DNA from: Actinomycetes bacterium
Lineage (GTDB): Bacteria > Actinomycetota > Actinomycetes > Propionibacteriales > Nocardioidaceae
DNA: 64,000 bases
Reading direction: 5' to 3'
Assembly: GCA_023396115.1 (NCBI GenBank)
Contig: JAEWXC010000053.1
Coordinates: forward strand, 5,945 to 69,944
Both the position numbers and the translations under genes were made by a program. The notes beneath the pieces were generated by a model. It did not search any database. It was not told where the DNA came from and saw only the letters and a program-made list of their open reading frames with translations. Of this stretch, positions 1 to 11,068 are shown in pieces (position 1 is the stretch's first letter; each line of letters begins with the position of its first letter).

Positions 1-545
1 CTCGGGGCCACCGAGCCGGAGCATGTCGACGTCCTCGCCGGTCACCGAGCGGACCACGTCGGGGCCGGTCACGAAGATGCGTCCCTCGGGGCCGAGCACG
101 ACGACGTCGGTCAGCGCCGGGCCGTAGGCGGCGCCACCGGCGGCCGGGCCGAGCACGACGCTGATCTGCGGCACCACGCCGGAGGCCTGGGTCATCACCT
201 TGAAGATGCGGCCCACGGCGTGCAGCGAGAGCACACCCTCGGCCAGCCGGGCGCCGCCGGAGTGCCACAGGCCCACGACGGGGACCCGGTCGGTGAGGGC
301 GCGGTGGTAGGCGTCGACGACGACCTTGCAGCCCTCGTCACCCATCGCGCCGCCCATCACGGTGGCGTCGGAGCAGAAGGCGACCACACGGGCGCCGTCC
401 ACGGTGCCGATCGCGGCGAGCATGCCCGAGTCGTCCTGCTCGCTGAGGAACTCGACCGAGCGGTCGTCGAAGAAGGCGGTGAGCCGGTGCACCGGGTGAC
501 GCGGGTCCTCGGTGCGCGGGGGCTTGGTGGCGGCAGCGGCACTCA

Positions 546-546
<1 letters not shown>
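1..546 (-). CDS. accD: acyl-CoA carboxylase carboxyltransferase (beta) subunit, partial
   Basis: Carboxyltransferase subunit of an acyl-CoA carboxylase, which moves the carboxyl group from carboxybiotin to acetyl- or propionyl-CoA to make malonyl- or methylmalonyl-CoA. Only the first 182 codons are present because the gene runs off the left edge. The crotonase-like AccD/PccB features visible are VVAFCSDATVMGGAMG (about residues 54-69), LWHSGGARLAEGV (about 93-105) and a Gly/Ala-rich PAAGGAAYGPAL loop (about 133-144). The ATG overlaps the fabF stop codon (TGATG), so it is the last visible gene of the fab operon and probably translationally coupled. Placement after fabF resembles accD6 after kasB in mycobacteria, which suggests it supplies malonyl-CoA to FabD. 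Substrate preference cannot be read from this fragment. Confidence 0.9.
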
Positions 547-1787
<1,241 letters not shown>

Positions 1788-2010
1788 CAGCGAACTCGAT
1801 TCCTTCTCGGTGCGGAGGTGGTGTCAGTTCCGGCGGTGCCGGCGGTGCCGCGGCGTCCACCGGAGGGTGGTGCGGGAGGCGGGGCCTCCGGGGTGTCGTG
1901 TCGTGGGCTCCGCCGGACGTGTGGTCCGGCGGGGCCCCGACCCCGACGACGGCCCTGTGTGGCCTGCGAACGTGTCGCGACGCTGGGCAGTGGTGCTCAG
2001 CGCCCGGTGC

Positions 2011-2350
2011 GGTGCTGGAGGCCGGAGCCTCCGGGAAGCCGCGTCGCCAGCGCCACCAGATGGGTGCTCTGGCAAGGCGCCGACGCGGCGACGACCTCGT
2101 TCGGCCTTCGAGCGTCGAGCAACGCAGCCAGCGCGCCCGGATTGCGGTGCTGGAGGCCAGAGCCTCCGGGATGCCGCGTCGCGAGCGCCACCAGATGGGT
2201 GCTCTGGCAAGGCGCCGAGCCCGAGGGCGTCCTGGCTTGGCCGTCGAGCTGGCTACCAGCGTCGCCAGACGGGTGTGCTGGCAAGGCGCCGACGCGACGA
2301 CGACCTCGTTCGGCCTTCGAGCGTCGAGCAACGCAGCCAGCGCGCCCGGA
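2011..2350. repeat. imperfect tandem intergenic repeats between acpP and fabF
   Basis: The 575-base gap between fabF and acpP holds no credible gene. It contains degenerate repeats. A unit beginning GGTGCTGGAGGCC occurs at 2011 and 2146, and a 71-base module beginning GGCAAGGCGCCGACGCG occurs at 2071-2141 and again at 2280-2350 with one mismatch. The central copy (2146 to about 2257) shares the first half and diverges in the second. The rest of the gap (1788-2010) is GC-rich sequence in which I see nothing clear. Confidence 0.8.
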
Positions 2351-2362
2351 TCGCGGCGCTGG

Positions 2363-2608
2363 TCAGGCCTGGGCGCGCTCGATGAAGGCGACAGCGTCCC
2401 CGACGGTCTTGAGGTTCTTGACCTCGTCGTCCGGGATCGAGACGCCGAACTTCTCCTCGGCGGCCACGACGACCTCGACCATGGACAGCGAGTCGACGTC
2501 CAGGTCGTCGACGAACGACTTGTCGAGCTGCACGTCGTCGACCTCGATGCCGGCGACCTCGTTGACGATCTCGGCGAGGTCGGAGCGGATCTCTTCGGTG
2601 GTGGCCAT
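2363..2608 (-). CDS. acpP: acyl carrier protein
   Basis: Small acidic carrier protein of 81 aa that holds growing acyl chains on a 4'-phosphopantetheine arm. The prosthetic-group serine is Ser40 in the VDSLSMVEVV motif. Length, charge and the helix pattern FVDDLDVDSLSMVE-VVAAEEKF are typical. It lies between fabH and fabF, the usual actinobacterial order, with 79 bases to fabH. GGAG-rich sequence just upstream of the ATG on the minus strand is a plausible ribosome binding site. Confidence 0.98.
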   Translation of the reverse strand: MATTEEIRSDLAEIVNEVAGIEVDDVQLDKSFVDDLDVDSLSMVEVVVAAEEKFGVSIPDDEVKNLKTVGDAVAFIERAQA

Positions 2609-2687
2609 CTCTGCTTCTCCTTGGGTGTCGGCCGGCGGGTGCCGGCTGGCGGTGTGGGTGGTGCTGGGTACTGCGGGTGGTGCTGGT

Positions 2688-3707
2688 TCAGGGGACGGTG
2701 ACGACCTGGGCCGCGTAGGCCAGGCCGGCGCCGAAGGCGATGAGCAGCGCCTTGTCGCCGCTGCGGGCCTCGCCCTCGAGGACCATCCGGTCCAGGGCGA
2801 GCGGGACCGAGGCGGCCGAGGTGTTGCCCTGGTCGGCGACGTCGCGGGCGATGCGGACGTGCGCGGGCAGCTTCATCGCCCGGGCCATCGCGTCGATGAT
2901 GCGCATGTTGGCCTGGTGCGGGACGAAGACGTCGAGCTCCTCGGCGGTGATGCCGGCGGCGTCGAGCGCCTGCTGGGCGATCTTGGCCATGGTGAAGGAG
3001 GCCCAGCGGAAGACGGGGTTGCCCTGCATCACCAGGTGCGGCATGACGCCGGTGCCGGGGGCGTCGTCGCCGCCGACCACGTCGCGCCAGTCCTCGCGCT
3101 GCCGGATCAGGTCGTACTGCTCGCCGTCGGAGCCCCACACGACCGGGCTGATCCCGGGTTCGTCGGCGGCACCGACCACGGCCGCTCCCGCGCCGTCGGC
3201 GAAGATGAACGCGGTGCCGCGGTCGGTCATGTCGGTGATGTCGGAGAGCCGTTCGACGCCGATCACCAGCACCAGACGGGCGCTGCCGGAGCGGACCAGC
3301 GAGTCGGCCAGCGCGACGCCGTGGCAGAACCCGGCGCAGGCGGCGGAGATGTCGAAGGCCGCCGGGTGGTCCAGGCCCAGCTCGGTGGCGATCGCCGGGG
3401 CGATGGCCGGGGTCTGGAGCAGGTGGCTGACGGTGGCCACCACCACGGTGTCGACCTGGGAGGCGTCGACGCCGGAGCGCTCCAGAGCGGCGCGTGCCGC
3501 CGCCACGCTCATCAGCTGGACGGTCTCGTGCGGTGCGGCGAACCGGCGCTGCTTGATGCCGGAACGCTGCTGGATCCACTCGTCGGAGGAGTCGATCGCG
3601 TCGACGATGTCGGCGTTGGGGACCACCAGGCTGGGCCGGTAGGAGCCCAGGCCCAGGATCCGGGCGCCCGGGGCGCCGGTCGGGGTGCGCAGCACGGTGT
3701 CGACCAT
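2688..3707 (-). CDS. fabH: beta-ketoacyl-ACP synthase III
   Basis: Initiating condensing enzyme of fatty-acid synthesis, joining an acyl-CoA primer to malonyl-ACP. 339 aa from the ATG at 3707, which overlaps the fabD stop (TGATG); a longer open frame upstream lies inside fabD and is not used. Catalytic residues are intact: Cys124 in SAACAGFCHG, His264 in VFVPHQANMR and Asn295 in GNTSAASVPL. In actinomycetes FabH often uses branched primers, but primer choice is not visible here. Second gene of the operon. Confidence 0.96.
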   Translation of the reverse strand: MVDTVLRTPTGAPGARILGLGSYRPSLVVPNADIVDAIDSSDEWIQQRSGIKQRRFAAPHETVQLMSVAAARAALERSGVDASQVDTVVVATVSHLLQTPAIAPAIATELGLDHPAAFDISAACAGFCHGVALADSLVRSGSARLVLVIGVERLSDITDMTDRGTAFIFADGAGAAVVGAADEPGISPVVWGSDGEQYDLIRQREDWRDVVGGDDAPGTGVMPHLVMQGNPVFRWASFTMAKIAQQALDAAGITAEELDVFVPHQANMRIIDAMARAMKLPAHVRIARDVADQGNTSAASVPLALDRMVLEGEARSGDKALLIAFGAGLAYAAQVVTVP

Positions 3708-4891
3708 CAGTGCCCGGCCACCGGGTGCAGGCGGAGCAGGGGCTGACCGGGGGAGACCAGGTCGCCGTCCTCGACCAGCCACTCGACGACCTGACCGCCG
3801 TGGGCGGCGCGGATGTCGGTGGCGTCGCGGCTCCCGGCGACCTGTCCGACCAGGGCGCCGGCGGCGAGCTCGTCGGCGTCGGCGGCGGCCGCGTCACGGA
3901 TGAAGGTGCCCTTGCCGGGCGAGACAACCATCCGCCACGTCGGCGTGGTCTGGATGGGGGACTCCTCGCCGTGGCGCTGGCAGAAGGCGCGGGCCTCGTC
4001 GAGCTGGTCGGGCGACTTGAGGGCGAACGTCTCCACGCCCTTGAGCGCGCGCTTGGCGATGCCGGTCAGGGTGCCGGCCGGGGGCATCTCCAGGATGCCG
4101 GTGACACCGAGGTCGCTCATCGTCTCCAGGCACAGGTCCCAGCGGACCGGGTTGGCGATCTGGGTGACCAGGCGGGACAGAATCTCGCGGCCGTCGTGCA
4201 CGACGGTGCCGTCGGCGTTGGAGATCACCCGGGTGCGCGGGTCGTGGGTGGAGACCGAGCGGGCCAGCGACGCGAGGTGACCCACGGCCGGGGCCATGTG
4301 CTCGGTGTGGAAGGCGCCGGCGACGCTCAGCGGCATCAGGCGCGCCTTGGCGGGCGGGTCGGCGGCCAGGGCCGCGAGCTGCTCGGCGGTGCCGGCGGCG
4401 ACGACCTGGCCGGGGCCGTTGTCGTTGGCCGGGGTCAGCTCGTGTCGCGCCAGGGCGGCGAGCACCTCGTCGCGGTCCCCGCCGAGGACGGCGGTCATAC
4501 CGGTGGGGGTGGCCTCGGCGGCGCGGGCCATCGCCTCGCCGCGCTCGCGGACCAGGACCATCGCCTGCTCGGCGGTGAGCACCCGGGACCCGACGGCGGC
4601 GGTGATCTCCCCGACCGAGTGGCCGGCCACGGCACCGACCTTGGCGAACGCGTCCGCCGGGTGCGGGAAGAGCTGCAGCGCGGTGACCAGTCCGGTGGCG
4701 ACCAGCAGCGGCTGGGCGATCCGGGTGTCACGGATGGTGTCGGCGTCCGCCTCGGTCCCGTAGTGCACCAGGTCGAGACCGGCGACGGTCGACAACCAGG
4801 TGAAACGCTGGGCGAAGACGGGGTCCTCGAGCCAGGGGGTGAGGAAACCGGGGGTCTGGGCGCCCTGTCCGGGGGCAACGATCACGAGCAC
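3707..4891 (-). CDS. fabD: malonyl-CoA:ACP transacylase with C-terminal pseudo-biotinyl domain
   Basis: Transfers malonyl from CoA to ACP. I take the GTG at 4891 (VLVIVAPGQGAQTPGFLTPW) because this matches actinobacterial FabD N-termini and sits 7 bases after CACAGT, a possible leaderless -10; an in-frame TTG at 4957 is less likely. Ser92 (AGHSVGEITA) and His195 (GAFHTEH) are the catalytic dyad. The core should end near residue 310, yet the protein runs to 394 aa. The tail (about 328-390) matches a biotinyl/lipoyl domain in outline, with IRAAHGGQVVEWLVEDGDL then SPGQPLLRL, but the position of the biotinylated Lys (normally MKM) reads SRD, so it should not be biotinylated. First gene of the fab operon, downstream of fasR. 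Confidence 0.92.
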   Translation of the reverse strand: MLVIVAPGQGAQTPGFLTPWLEDPVFAQRFTWLSTVAGLDLVHYGTEADADTIRDTRIAQPLLVATGLVTALQLFPHPADAFAKVGAVAGHSVGEITAAVGSRVLTAEQAMVLVRERGEAMARAAEATPTGMTAVLGGDRDEVLAALARHELTPANDNGPGQVVAAGTAEQLAALAADPPAKARLMPLSVAGAFHTEHMAPAVGHLASLARSVSTHDPRTRVISNADGTVVHDGREILSRLVTQIANPVRWDLCLETMSDLGVTGILEMPPAGTLTGIAKRALKGVETFALKSPDQLDEARAFCQRHGEESPIQTTPTWRMVVSPGKGTFIRDAAAADADELAAGALVGQVAGSRDATDIRAAHGGQVVEWLVEDGDLVSPGQPLLRLHPVAGH

Positions 4892-5031
4892 GAGGACAAC
4901 TGTGCCGGTCCGGACCCCCTGGTCTCGCCTCAACTCGTGACGAAACCGTGACCGCAATTTTGTCCGGTTCCTACAACGACGACCGGCGGGGAGGTCTGCT
5001 GAAGCCCTGCCGGGGTGGTCCGCGGGCGGTG

Positions 5032-6231
5032 TCAGTCGGTGCTGCGGCGCGACTGCCGGCCGAGCACCAGGGCGACCCGCAGGGTGAACGCGTCGCGGGC
5101 GTCACTGGGCACCAGCCCGGTCAGCTCGGTCACCTGGCGCAGCCGGTAGCGCACGGTGTTGGGGTGCACGAACAGCACCCGACCGGTCGCCTCGATCCGC
5201 CCCGCGGCGTCGAGGTAGGCGGCCAGGGTCTCGACCATCGGCGGGTTCTGGGCCAGCGGCAGGTGCACGTTCTCCACGAGGTGACGGCGGGCGTGGCCGT
5301 CGCCGGCCAGGGCCCGCTCGACCAGCAGCTCGTCGGAGCGGACCGGCCGGGGTGCCTCGGGCCACCCGGACGCGGCCCGGTAGGCCGACATCGCGGCCCG
5401 GGCCGAGTGGTGCGCGGTGGACAGGTCGTCGCGGACCGGTCCGACCACGACCGGACCGGGGGCGAACAGGTGCGTGACCTCCGCCGCGGCCCGCTCGGGG
5501 TCCGCGACGCCGCCGAGCAGCACCACCAACCGGTCGCCCTGACTGGCGCACAGGGCGCTCAGGTGGGCCTGCTGGGCAACCCGGCGGACCTCCTCGAAGA
5601 TGTCGGTGTGGGTCCGTTCGGTAGGCATCGCGCCGAGCACCACGGTGACCGGGGCACTGGTCGGCCAGCCCAGCGCGCCGGCCCGGGAGAGGACCGCCTC
5701 GTCGGGCTCGGCCCGCAGCACCGCGTCGACCACCAGGGCCTCGAGGCGGGCGTCCCAGGCGCCGCGCTGCTCGGCGGCCCGGGCGTAGACCATCGCCGTG
5801 GCGAAGGCGACCTCGCGCGCGTACTGCAGGATCGCGGCGTGCACCTCGTCGCGGTCGGCGGGGTCGAGGACCTCGTCGACGTTCTCCTCGACCACCGAGA
5901 TGCTGAGCCGGATCAGGTCCACGGTCTGCTGCAGGTTGATGATGCCGGTCAGTGCGCGAGGAGCTGACCCGAAGATCGCGGCCGCGAGCTCGGAACCGCC
6001 CGGTTCGGGTCCGGTGGCCCGGGCCCGGTACCAGTCGACGAAGCCCCTGATACCGGCCTGGACGATGACCCCGACCCAGGACTTGTCCTGGGCGCCGAGC
6101 GAGCCGAACCAGCTCATTTCCGACTCCATGCGGCCCATCGCCGTGGTGCTGAGCGTCCCGGTGGCCCGGGCCAGCGCGTCGGCGGCGCGGGTCCGGTGCG
6201 CGGTGGGGCGCTGCTTCCCGGCTCTGCTCAC
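5032..6231 (-). CDS. fasR: PucR/CdaR-type transcriptional regulator of fatty-acid synthesis
   Basis: Probable activator of the fab operon, equivalent to FasR of Streptomyces, which also lies immediately upstream of fabD. 399 aa from a GTG at 6231 placed 7 bases after TAGCCT, so apparently leaderless; the start region ARATGTLSTTAMGRME is typical. The middle holds a degenerate GGDEF/CdaR-like region, and the C-terminus a PucR-type helix-turn-helix (FVHPNTVRYRLRQVTEL, about residues 355-371). The 140-base gap to fabD is where its operator would be expected; I could not identify the site with confidence. Confidence 0.88.
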   Translation of the reverse strand: MSRAGKQRPTAHRTRAADALARATGTLSTTAMGRMESEMSWFGSLGAQDKSWVGVIVQAGIRGFVDWYRARATGPEPGGSELAAAIFGSAPRALTGIINLQQTVDLIRLSISVVEENVDEVLDPADRDEVHAAILQYAREVAFATAMVYARAAEQRGAWDARLEALVVDAVLRAEPDEAVLSRAGALGWPTSAPVTVVLGAMPTERTHTDIFEEVRRVAQQAHLSALCASQGDRLVVLLGGVADPERAAAEVTHLFAPGPVVVGPVRDDLSTAHHSARAAMSAYRAASGWPEAPRPVRSDELLVERALAGDGHARRHLVENVHLPLAQNPPMVETLAAYLDAAGRIEATGRVLFVHPNTVRYRLRQVTELTGLVPSDARDAFTLRVALVLGRQSRRSTD

Positions 6232-6435
6232 ACCCCGAAGGCTATGCCCGGGAAGGGGTCGGTGGGTGCCCGGTGCCCGGGGGTGGCCCGCCCCGGGGGT
6301 GTGCCGGCGTGTGCCGGGGGACCGGACGCCGGGGCGGTGGCGGTGCCGGGGGAGTCCGCGACTCGGGCGGAACCCTGGGCGGTGACCGTGATCACGTGGT
6401 TGAATCTTGCCGTTACCCGCCAGTAGGAGGCGTTG

Positions 6436-7404
6436 ATGCACGAGGTCGAGTACCGCCTGGTCCACGGGCACCGGCGCGCCTTCGTCCGGGCCGGCAGCGG
6501 CCCCGTGGTGCTCCTGCTGCACGGCCTGGCCTGCGACCACACGACCTGGTCGCCGGTGATCGACCGGCTGGCCGAGCAGTACACCGTGATCGCGCCGGAC
6601 CTGCTCGGGCACGGCCGCTCGGCCAAGCCGCGTGCCGACTACAGCCTGGGTGGCTTCGCGAACGGGATGCGGGACCTGCTGACCGTGCTGGGCGTGGACA
6701 AGGTGACGGTCGTGGGCCACAGCCTGGGCGGCGGGGTCGCGATGCAGTTCGCCTACCAGTTCCCCGAGCGCACCGAACGGCTGGTGCTGGTCTCCTCCGG
6801 TGGCCTGGGGCCCGAGGTGACCCCGGCGATCCGGGCGATCACCACCCCCGGCTTCGACCAGGTGCTGCAGGTGCTCACCCTGCCCGGCGTCCGCCACGTC
6901 GGGACCACCGCGATGCGCGCCTTGGCCGGGAGCCGGATCTCCGCGGCCCGCGACCTGGGCGAGGTGGCCGACATCTACGACTCGTTCGCCAACCCGCACG
7001 CCCGCGCCGCGATCCGGCACGTGGTCCGTGCCGTGGTCGACTGGCGCGGCCAGATCGTCACCATGGCAGACCGGGCCTACCTCACCGAGGAGATGCCGAT
7101 GTGCGTGGTGTGGGGCGCCGACGACCTGGTCATCCCCGCCACCCACGCCGAGAACGCCGCCAGGCTGGCGCCCGGCGCCCGGGTCGAGGTGCTGCCCGAC
7201 TCGGGCCACTTCCCGCACAAGGACCACCCCGAGCTGTTCGCCGGGATCGTCGCGGACTTCATCGCCTCCACCGCGCCCGCCAGCTACTCGCGCGCCCGCT
7301 GGCGCCGACAGCTCGTGGGCGGTCCGGTCGCGCCGGCCAACCGCGCCCAGGCCGGTGAGGCGCCCCTGGCCCCGGTGCCCCCGGTGCGCCGCCGCGTCGT
7401 CTGA
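6436..7404 (+). CDS. alpha/beta-fold hydrolase
   Basis: Serine hydrolase of the alpha/beta fold, 322 aa; substrate unknown. The oxyanion region LLLHGLACD, the nucleophile elbow VGHSLGGG (Ser96), the acid in VWGADDLV (Asp229/230) and the histidine in DSGHFPHKD (His258) form a complete triad. The ATG at 6436 follows AGGAGG (6425-6430) at ideal spacing; a TTG three bases earlier is ignored. The C-terminal 40 residues are Pro/Ala-rich and outside the fold. Divergently oriented from fasR, which is compatible with a lipid or ester substrate, but this is inference. Confidence 0.9.
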   Translation: MHEVEYRLVHGHRRAFVRAGSGPVVLLLHGLACDHTTWSPVIDRLAEQYTVIAPDLLGHGRSAKPRADYSLGGFANGMRDLLTVLGVDKVTVVGHSLGGGVAMQFAYQFPERTERLVLVSSGGLGPEVTPAIRAITTPGFDQVLQVLTLPGVRHVGTTAMRALAGSRISAARDLGEVADIYDSFANPHARAAIRHVVRAVVDWRGQIVTMADRAYLTEEMPMCVVWGADDLVIPATHAENAARLAPGARVEVLPDSGHFPHKDHPELFAGIVADFIASTAPASYSRARWRRQLVGGPVAPANRAQAGEAPLAPVPPVRRRVV

Positions 7405-7496
7405 ACGCCCCCGACACGCAGGACGCGGTGCCACGGACCGCCCGCCGTTGCCGGCTGCGGGGCGTGTGACACCGCGTCAGTGCGCGATCGGAGCGG

Positions 7497-10298
7497 TCAG
7501 GCCGCCCCGCCCTCCTGGGCGACGTCGGAGACCGCCGTCGGGTCGTCGATGCGGTACTTCGCGAACGCCTCGGTCACCTTGGACGCGTCGATCTCGCCGG
7601 CGTCGGCCAGCGCCTGCAGCGCCTGCACGACCACCGACTCGGCGTCGACGTTGAAGTAGCGCCGCGCAGCCGCCCGGGTGTCGGCGAACCCGAAACCGTC
7701 GGTGCCCAGCACCCGGTAGTCGGCCGGCACCCAGCGGGCGATCTGCAGCGGCACGGCGCGCTGGAAGTCCGAGACCGCCAGCACCGGGCCCTCGGCCCCG
7801 GCCAGCTTCGTGCTGACCCACGGCACCCGCTTGGGGCTGGAGGGGTTCAGCAGGTTCCAGTGCTCGGTCGCGGAGGCCTCACGGGCCAGCTCGTTCCACG
7901 AGGTGGCCGACCACAGGTCGGCGCTGACACCCCAGTCCTCGGCGAGCAGGGTGGCCGCCTTCTCGATCCACGGGAAGCCGACGCCCGAGGCCATCAGCTG
8001 CACCTTCGGGCCCTGGACGTCCGAGACCGACACCTGGTGCAGGCCGCGCAGGATCCCGTCCACGTCCACGCCCTCGGGCTCGACCGGCTGGGAGACCGGC
8101 TCGTTGTAGACGGTGAGGTAGTAGATGACGTTCTCGCCGTGCGGGTGCTCCTCGGTGGAGCCGTACATGCGCTCCAGACCCGACTGCATGATGTGCGCCA
8201 TCTCGTAGGCGAACGACGGGTCGTAGTGCAGGACCGCCGGGTTGGTGGCGGCCAGCAGCGGCGAGTGGCCGTCCGCGTGCTGCAGACCCTCACCGGTCAG
8301 GGTGGTCCGCCCGGCCGTGGCGCCGACCAGGAAGCCGCGCGCCAGCTGGTCGGCCATCGCCCAGATCGAGTCGCCGGTGCGCTGGAACCCGAACATCGAG
8401 TAGAAGATGTAGAACGGGATCATGTGCTCGCCGTGCGTGGAGTAGGTGCTGCCGGCCGCGGTCGCGGACGCCACGGCCCCGGCCTCGCTGATCCCCTCGT
8501 GCAGCAGCTGGCCCTGCTCGGACTCCATCCACTTGAGCAGCTGCTTGCGGTCGACGGCCTCGTAGGTCTGCCCGTGCGGGTTGTAGATCTTGGCCGAGGC
8601 GAAGAACGAGTCCATGCCGAAGGTGCGGAACTCGTCGGGGGCGATCGGGACCAGGCGCTTGCCGATCTCCGGGTCGCGCATCCACTCCTTGAGCAGCCGC
8701 ACCAGCGCCATCGTCGAGGCGATCTTGTTCTTGCCCGACCCCTGCTTGAGCTCGGAGTAGGCCTTGTCGCCGGGCAGGTTCAGCGACTTGGAGCGGATCT
8801 CCCGGCGCGGGATCGAGCCACCGAGCGCGCGGCGGCGCTCCATCATGTACTCGATCTCCTCCGAGTCGGGTCCGGGGTGGAAGAACGGCGCGGTCTTGGT
8901 GGACTCGTAGCGGTCCTTGAGCTCCTTGTCGCTCATCGGCATGTGCAGCCGGTCGCGGAACTTCAGCAACGAGTCCAGGTCGAGCTTCTTCATCTGGTGG
9001 CTGGCGTTCTTGCCCTCCAGCGCGTCCACGGTCCACCCCTTGACGGTGTGGGCCAGGATCACGGTCGGCTGACCGACGTGCTTGGTCGCGGCCTCGAAGG
9101 CGGCGTAGACCTTGCGGTAGTCGTGCCCGCCGCGGGGCAGCTTCTCGATCTGCCGGTCGGTCATGTGCTCGACCATCTTGCGCAGCCGCGGGTCCGGGCC
9201 GAAGAAGTTCTCCCGGTTGTAGGCGCCGTCCTCGACCGAGAACGTCTGGAACGCGCCGTCCGGGGTGGAGTTCATCTGGTTGACCAGGACACCGTCGACG
9301 TCGCGGGCCAGCAGGTCGTCCCACTCGCGACCCCAGATGACCTTGATGACGTTCCAGCCGGCGCCGCGGAAGAACGACTCCAGCTCCTGGATGACCTTGC
9401 CGTTGCCGCGCACCGGGCCGTCGAGCTGCTGCAGGTTGCAGTTGATGACGAAGGTGAGGTTGTCGAGCTCCTCACGCGCGGCCAGGCCGATCGCGCCGAG
9501 CGACTCGGGCTCGCCCATCTCGCCGTCACCCATGAAGGCCCACACCCGCTGCTGCGAGGTGTCCTTGATGCCGCGGTTGTGCAGGTACCGGTTGAACCGG
9601 GCCTGGTAGATCGAGTTGATCCCGGTCAGCCCCATCGAGACCGTCGGGAACTCCCAGAAGTCCGGCATCAGCCGCGGGTGCGGGTAGGACGGCAGCCCCT
9701 TTCCGGCACCGTGCTGGACCTCCTGGCGGAAGTGCATCATCTGCTGCTCGGTGAGCCGGCCCTCGAGGAAGGCGCGGGCGTAGATGCCGGGGGAGGCGTG
9801 ACCCTGGAAGTAGATCTGGTCGCCGCCGCCGGGGTGGTCCTTGCCCCGGAAGAAGTGGTTGAAGCCGACCTCGTAGAGGCTCGCGGCCGACTGGTAGGTG
9901 GCGATGTGACCGCCGACCTCCAGGCCGGGGCGGTTCGCGTCGGAGACCATGACCGCGGCGTTCCAGCGGATGTAGGCCCGGATCCGGCGCTCGACGTCCT
10001 CGTCGCCGGGGAACCACGGCTCGCGCTCGGGCGGGATGGTGTTGATGTAGTCGGTGCTGCGCAGTGAGGGGACGCCCACCTGCTTCTCCCGGCTGCGTTC
10101 GAGCAGACGGAGCATCAGGTAGCGGGCCCGGACGGCGCCGCGCTCCTCGACCAGCGCGTCGAACGAGGAGAGCCAGTCGGCGGTCTCGTCCGGGTCGATG
10201 TCGGGCAGCTGCGTGGGAAGTCCACCGAGGATCACCGACGGGGTCGCCGTCGTACGGATCGTGGACTCTGAACTGGTGGGAGTCGACTGATCGGTCAC
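7497..10298 (-). CDS. aceE: pyruvate dehydrogenase E1 component, homodimeric type
   Basis: Thiamine-diphosphate enzyme that decarboxylates pyruvate and acetylates the E2 lipoyl group. 933 aa, the normal size for the single-chain E1. Visible family features are [16 protein letters not shown], the ThDP-binding [10 protein letters not shown] followed by [16 protein letters not shown], and [10 protein letters not shown] in the C-terminal half. I use the GTG at 10298 ([11 protein letters not shown]); an in-frame GTG at 10325 would add nine residues and cannot be excluded. A TAGATA sequence about 35 bases upstream may be the promoter. Divergent from the DUF3052 gene, an arrangement common in actinobacteria. 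Confidence 0.97.
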   Translation of the reverse strand: MTDQSTPTSSESTIRTTATPSVILGGLPTQLPDIDPDETADWLSSFDALVEERGAVRARYLMLRLLERSREKQVGVPSLRSTDYINTIPPEREPWFPGDEDVERRIRAYIRWNAAVMVSDANRPGLEVGGHIATYQSAASLYEVGFNHFFRGKDHPGGGDQIYFQGHASPGIYARAFLEGRLTEQQMMHFRQEVQHGAGKGLPSYPHPRLMPDFWEFPTVSMGLTGINSIYQARFNRYLHNRGIKDTSQQRVWAFMGDGEMGEPESLGAIGLAAREELDNLTFVINCNLQQLDGPVRGNGKVIQELESFFRGAGWNVIKVIWGREWDDLLARDVDGVLVNQMNSTPDGAFQTFSVEDGAYNRENFFGPDPRLRKMVEHMTDRQIEKLPRGGHDYRKVYAAFEAATKHVGQPTVILAHTVKGWTVDALEGKNASHQMKKLDLDSLLKFRDRLHMPMSDKELKDRYESTKTAPFFHPGPDSEEIEYMMERRRALGGSIPRREIRSKSLNLPGDKAYSELKQGSGKNKIASTMALVRLLKEWMRDPEIGKRLVPIAPDEFRTFGMDSFFASAKIYNPHGQTYEAVDRKQLLKWMESEQGQLLHEGISEAGAVASATAAGSTYSTHGEHMIPFYIFYSMFGFQRTGDSIWAMADQLARGFLVGATAGRTTLTGEGLQHADGHSPLLAATNPAVLHYDPSFAYEMAHIMQSGLERMYGSTEEHPHGENVIYYLTVYNEPVSQPVEPEGVDVDGILRGLHQVSVSDVQGPKVQLMASGVGFPWIEKAATLLAEDWGVSADLWSATSWNELAREASATEHWNLLNPSSPKRVPWVSTKLAGAEGPVLAVSDFQRAVPLQIARWVPADYRVLGTDGFGFADTRAAARRYFNVDAESVVVQALQALADAGEIDASKVTEAFAKYRIDDPTAVSDVAQEGGAA

Positions 10299-10539
10299 GG
10301 TCCCATGTTCGCACCTCTCCCTCACGAGTGGTATCTACCCACCAGTAGGTCGGACCGCCCACCGGACTGCCCGGCGGGTCGCTCCGGGCACGGCCCCCGG
10401 GGCGCCGGAACCGGCCGGGGGACCCGGCTGGCGACCCGGTCCGTGGGCGCAGGGTTGCGTGCTCGGGTCAACTCCGCTGGACTACTCCCGACGTCCGTGA
10501 CCGCGGACGTCGACTCGACAGTGAGGAACGGGGTAGTCA

Positions 10540-10971
10540 GTGAACGCGCCGGCGAGCGGTGACGCCGCCCAGAAGCCAGGAGTGGCCGACCGTCTGGGTA
10601 TCAAGCACGGGATGGTCGTCCAGGAACTCGGCTGGGACGAGGACACCGACGACGAGCTCCGGGTCGCGATCGAGGACGCCCTCGACGCCGACATGGTCGA
10701 CGGCGACCACGGCAACGTGGTGGACGCGGTCGTGCTGTGGTGGCGCGAGGAGGACGGCGACCTGGTCGACGGCCTGGTCGACTCCCTCAGCGACGTCACC
10801 GGCGGCGGGGTGATCTGGTTGCTCACCCCCAAGGTCGGACGACCCGGCACCGTGGACGCCTCCGAGATCGCCGAGGCCGCCCAGGTGGCCGGCCTCTCGC
10901 AGACCACCTCGGCGACCGTCAGCCAGGACTGGCAGGCCACCCGCCTGGTGGCGCCGAAGACCCCCGCCTGA
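10540..10971 (+). CDS. DUF3052 family protein
   Basis: Conserved actinobacterial protein of 143 aa, strongly acidic, with no enzymatic motif visible. The sequence GIKHGMVVQELGWDED near the N-terminus and the GGGVIWLLTPKVGRPG segment are the recognisable DUF3052 landmarks. GTG start with a weak GAGG about 13 bases upstream. It is divergent from aceE, and this pairing recurs in Streptomyces and relatives; a role linked to central carbon metabolism is sometimes supposed, but I see nothing in the sequence that proves it. Confidence 0.85.
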   Translation: MNAPASGDAAQKPGVADRLGIKHGMVVQELGWDEDTDDELRVAIEDALDADMVDGDHGNVVDAVVLWWREEDGDLVDGLVDSLSDVTGGGVIWLLTPKVGRPGTVDASEIAEAAQVAGLSQTTSATVSQDWQATRLVAPKTPA

Positions 10972-11068
10972 TCGGGTCACACCCGACCGGGGTGCCGCGC
11001 ACCTCGGGTCACCGACGCACGACCCCGACGGGGCGTTGTCGGTTCGATGGGGGAGACTGGTGGACATC

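Noticed and set aside
7424..7478. GACGCGGTG/CACCGCGTC inverted repeat as terminator
   Set aside because: Only 9 bp with a 37-base loop; weak for a terminator, although it lies between convergent genes.
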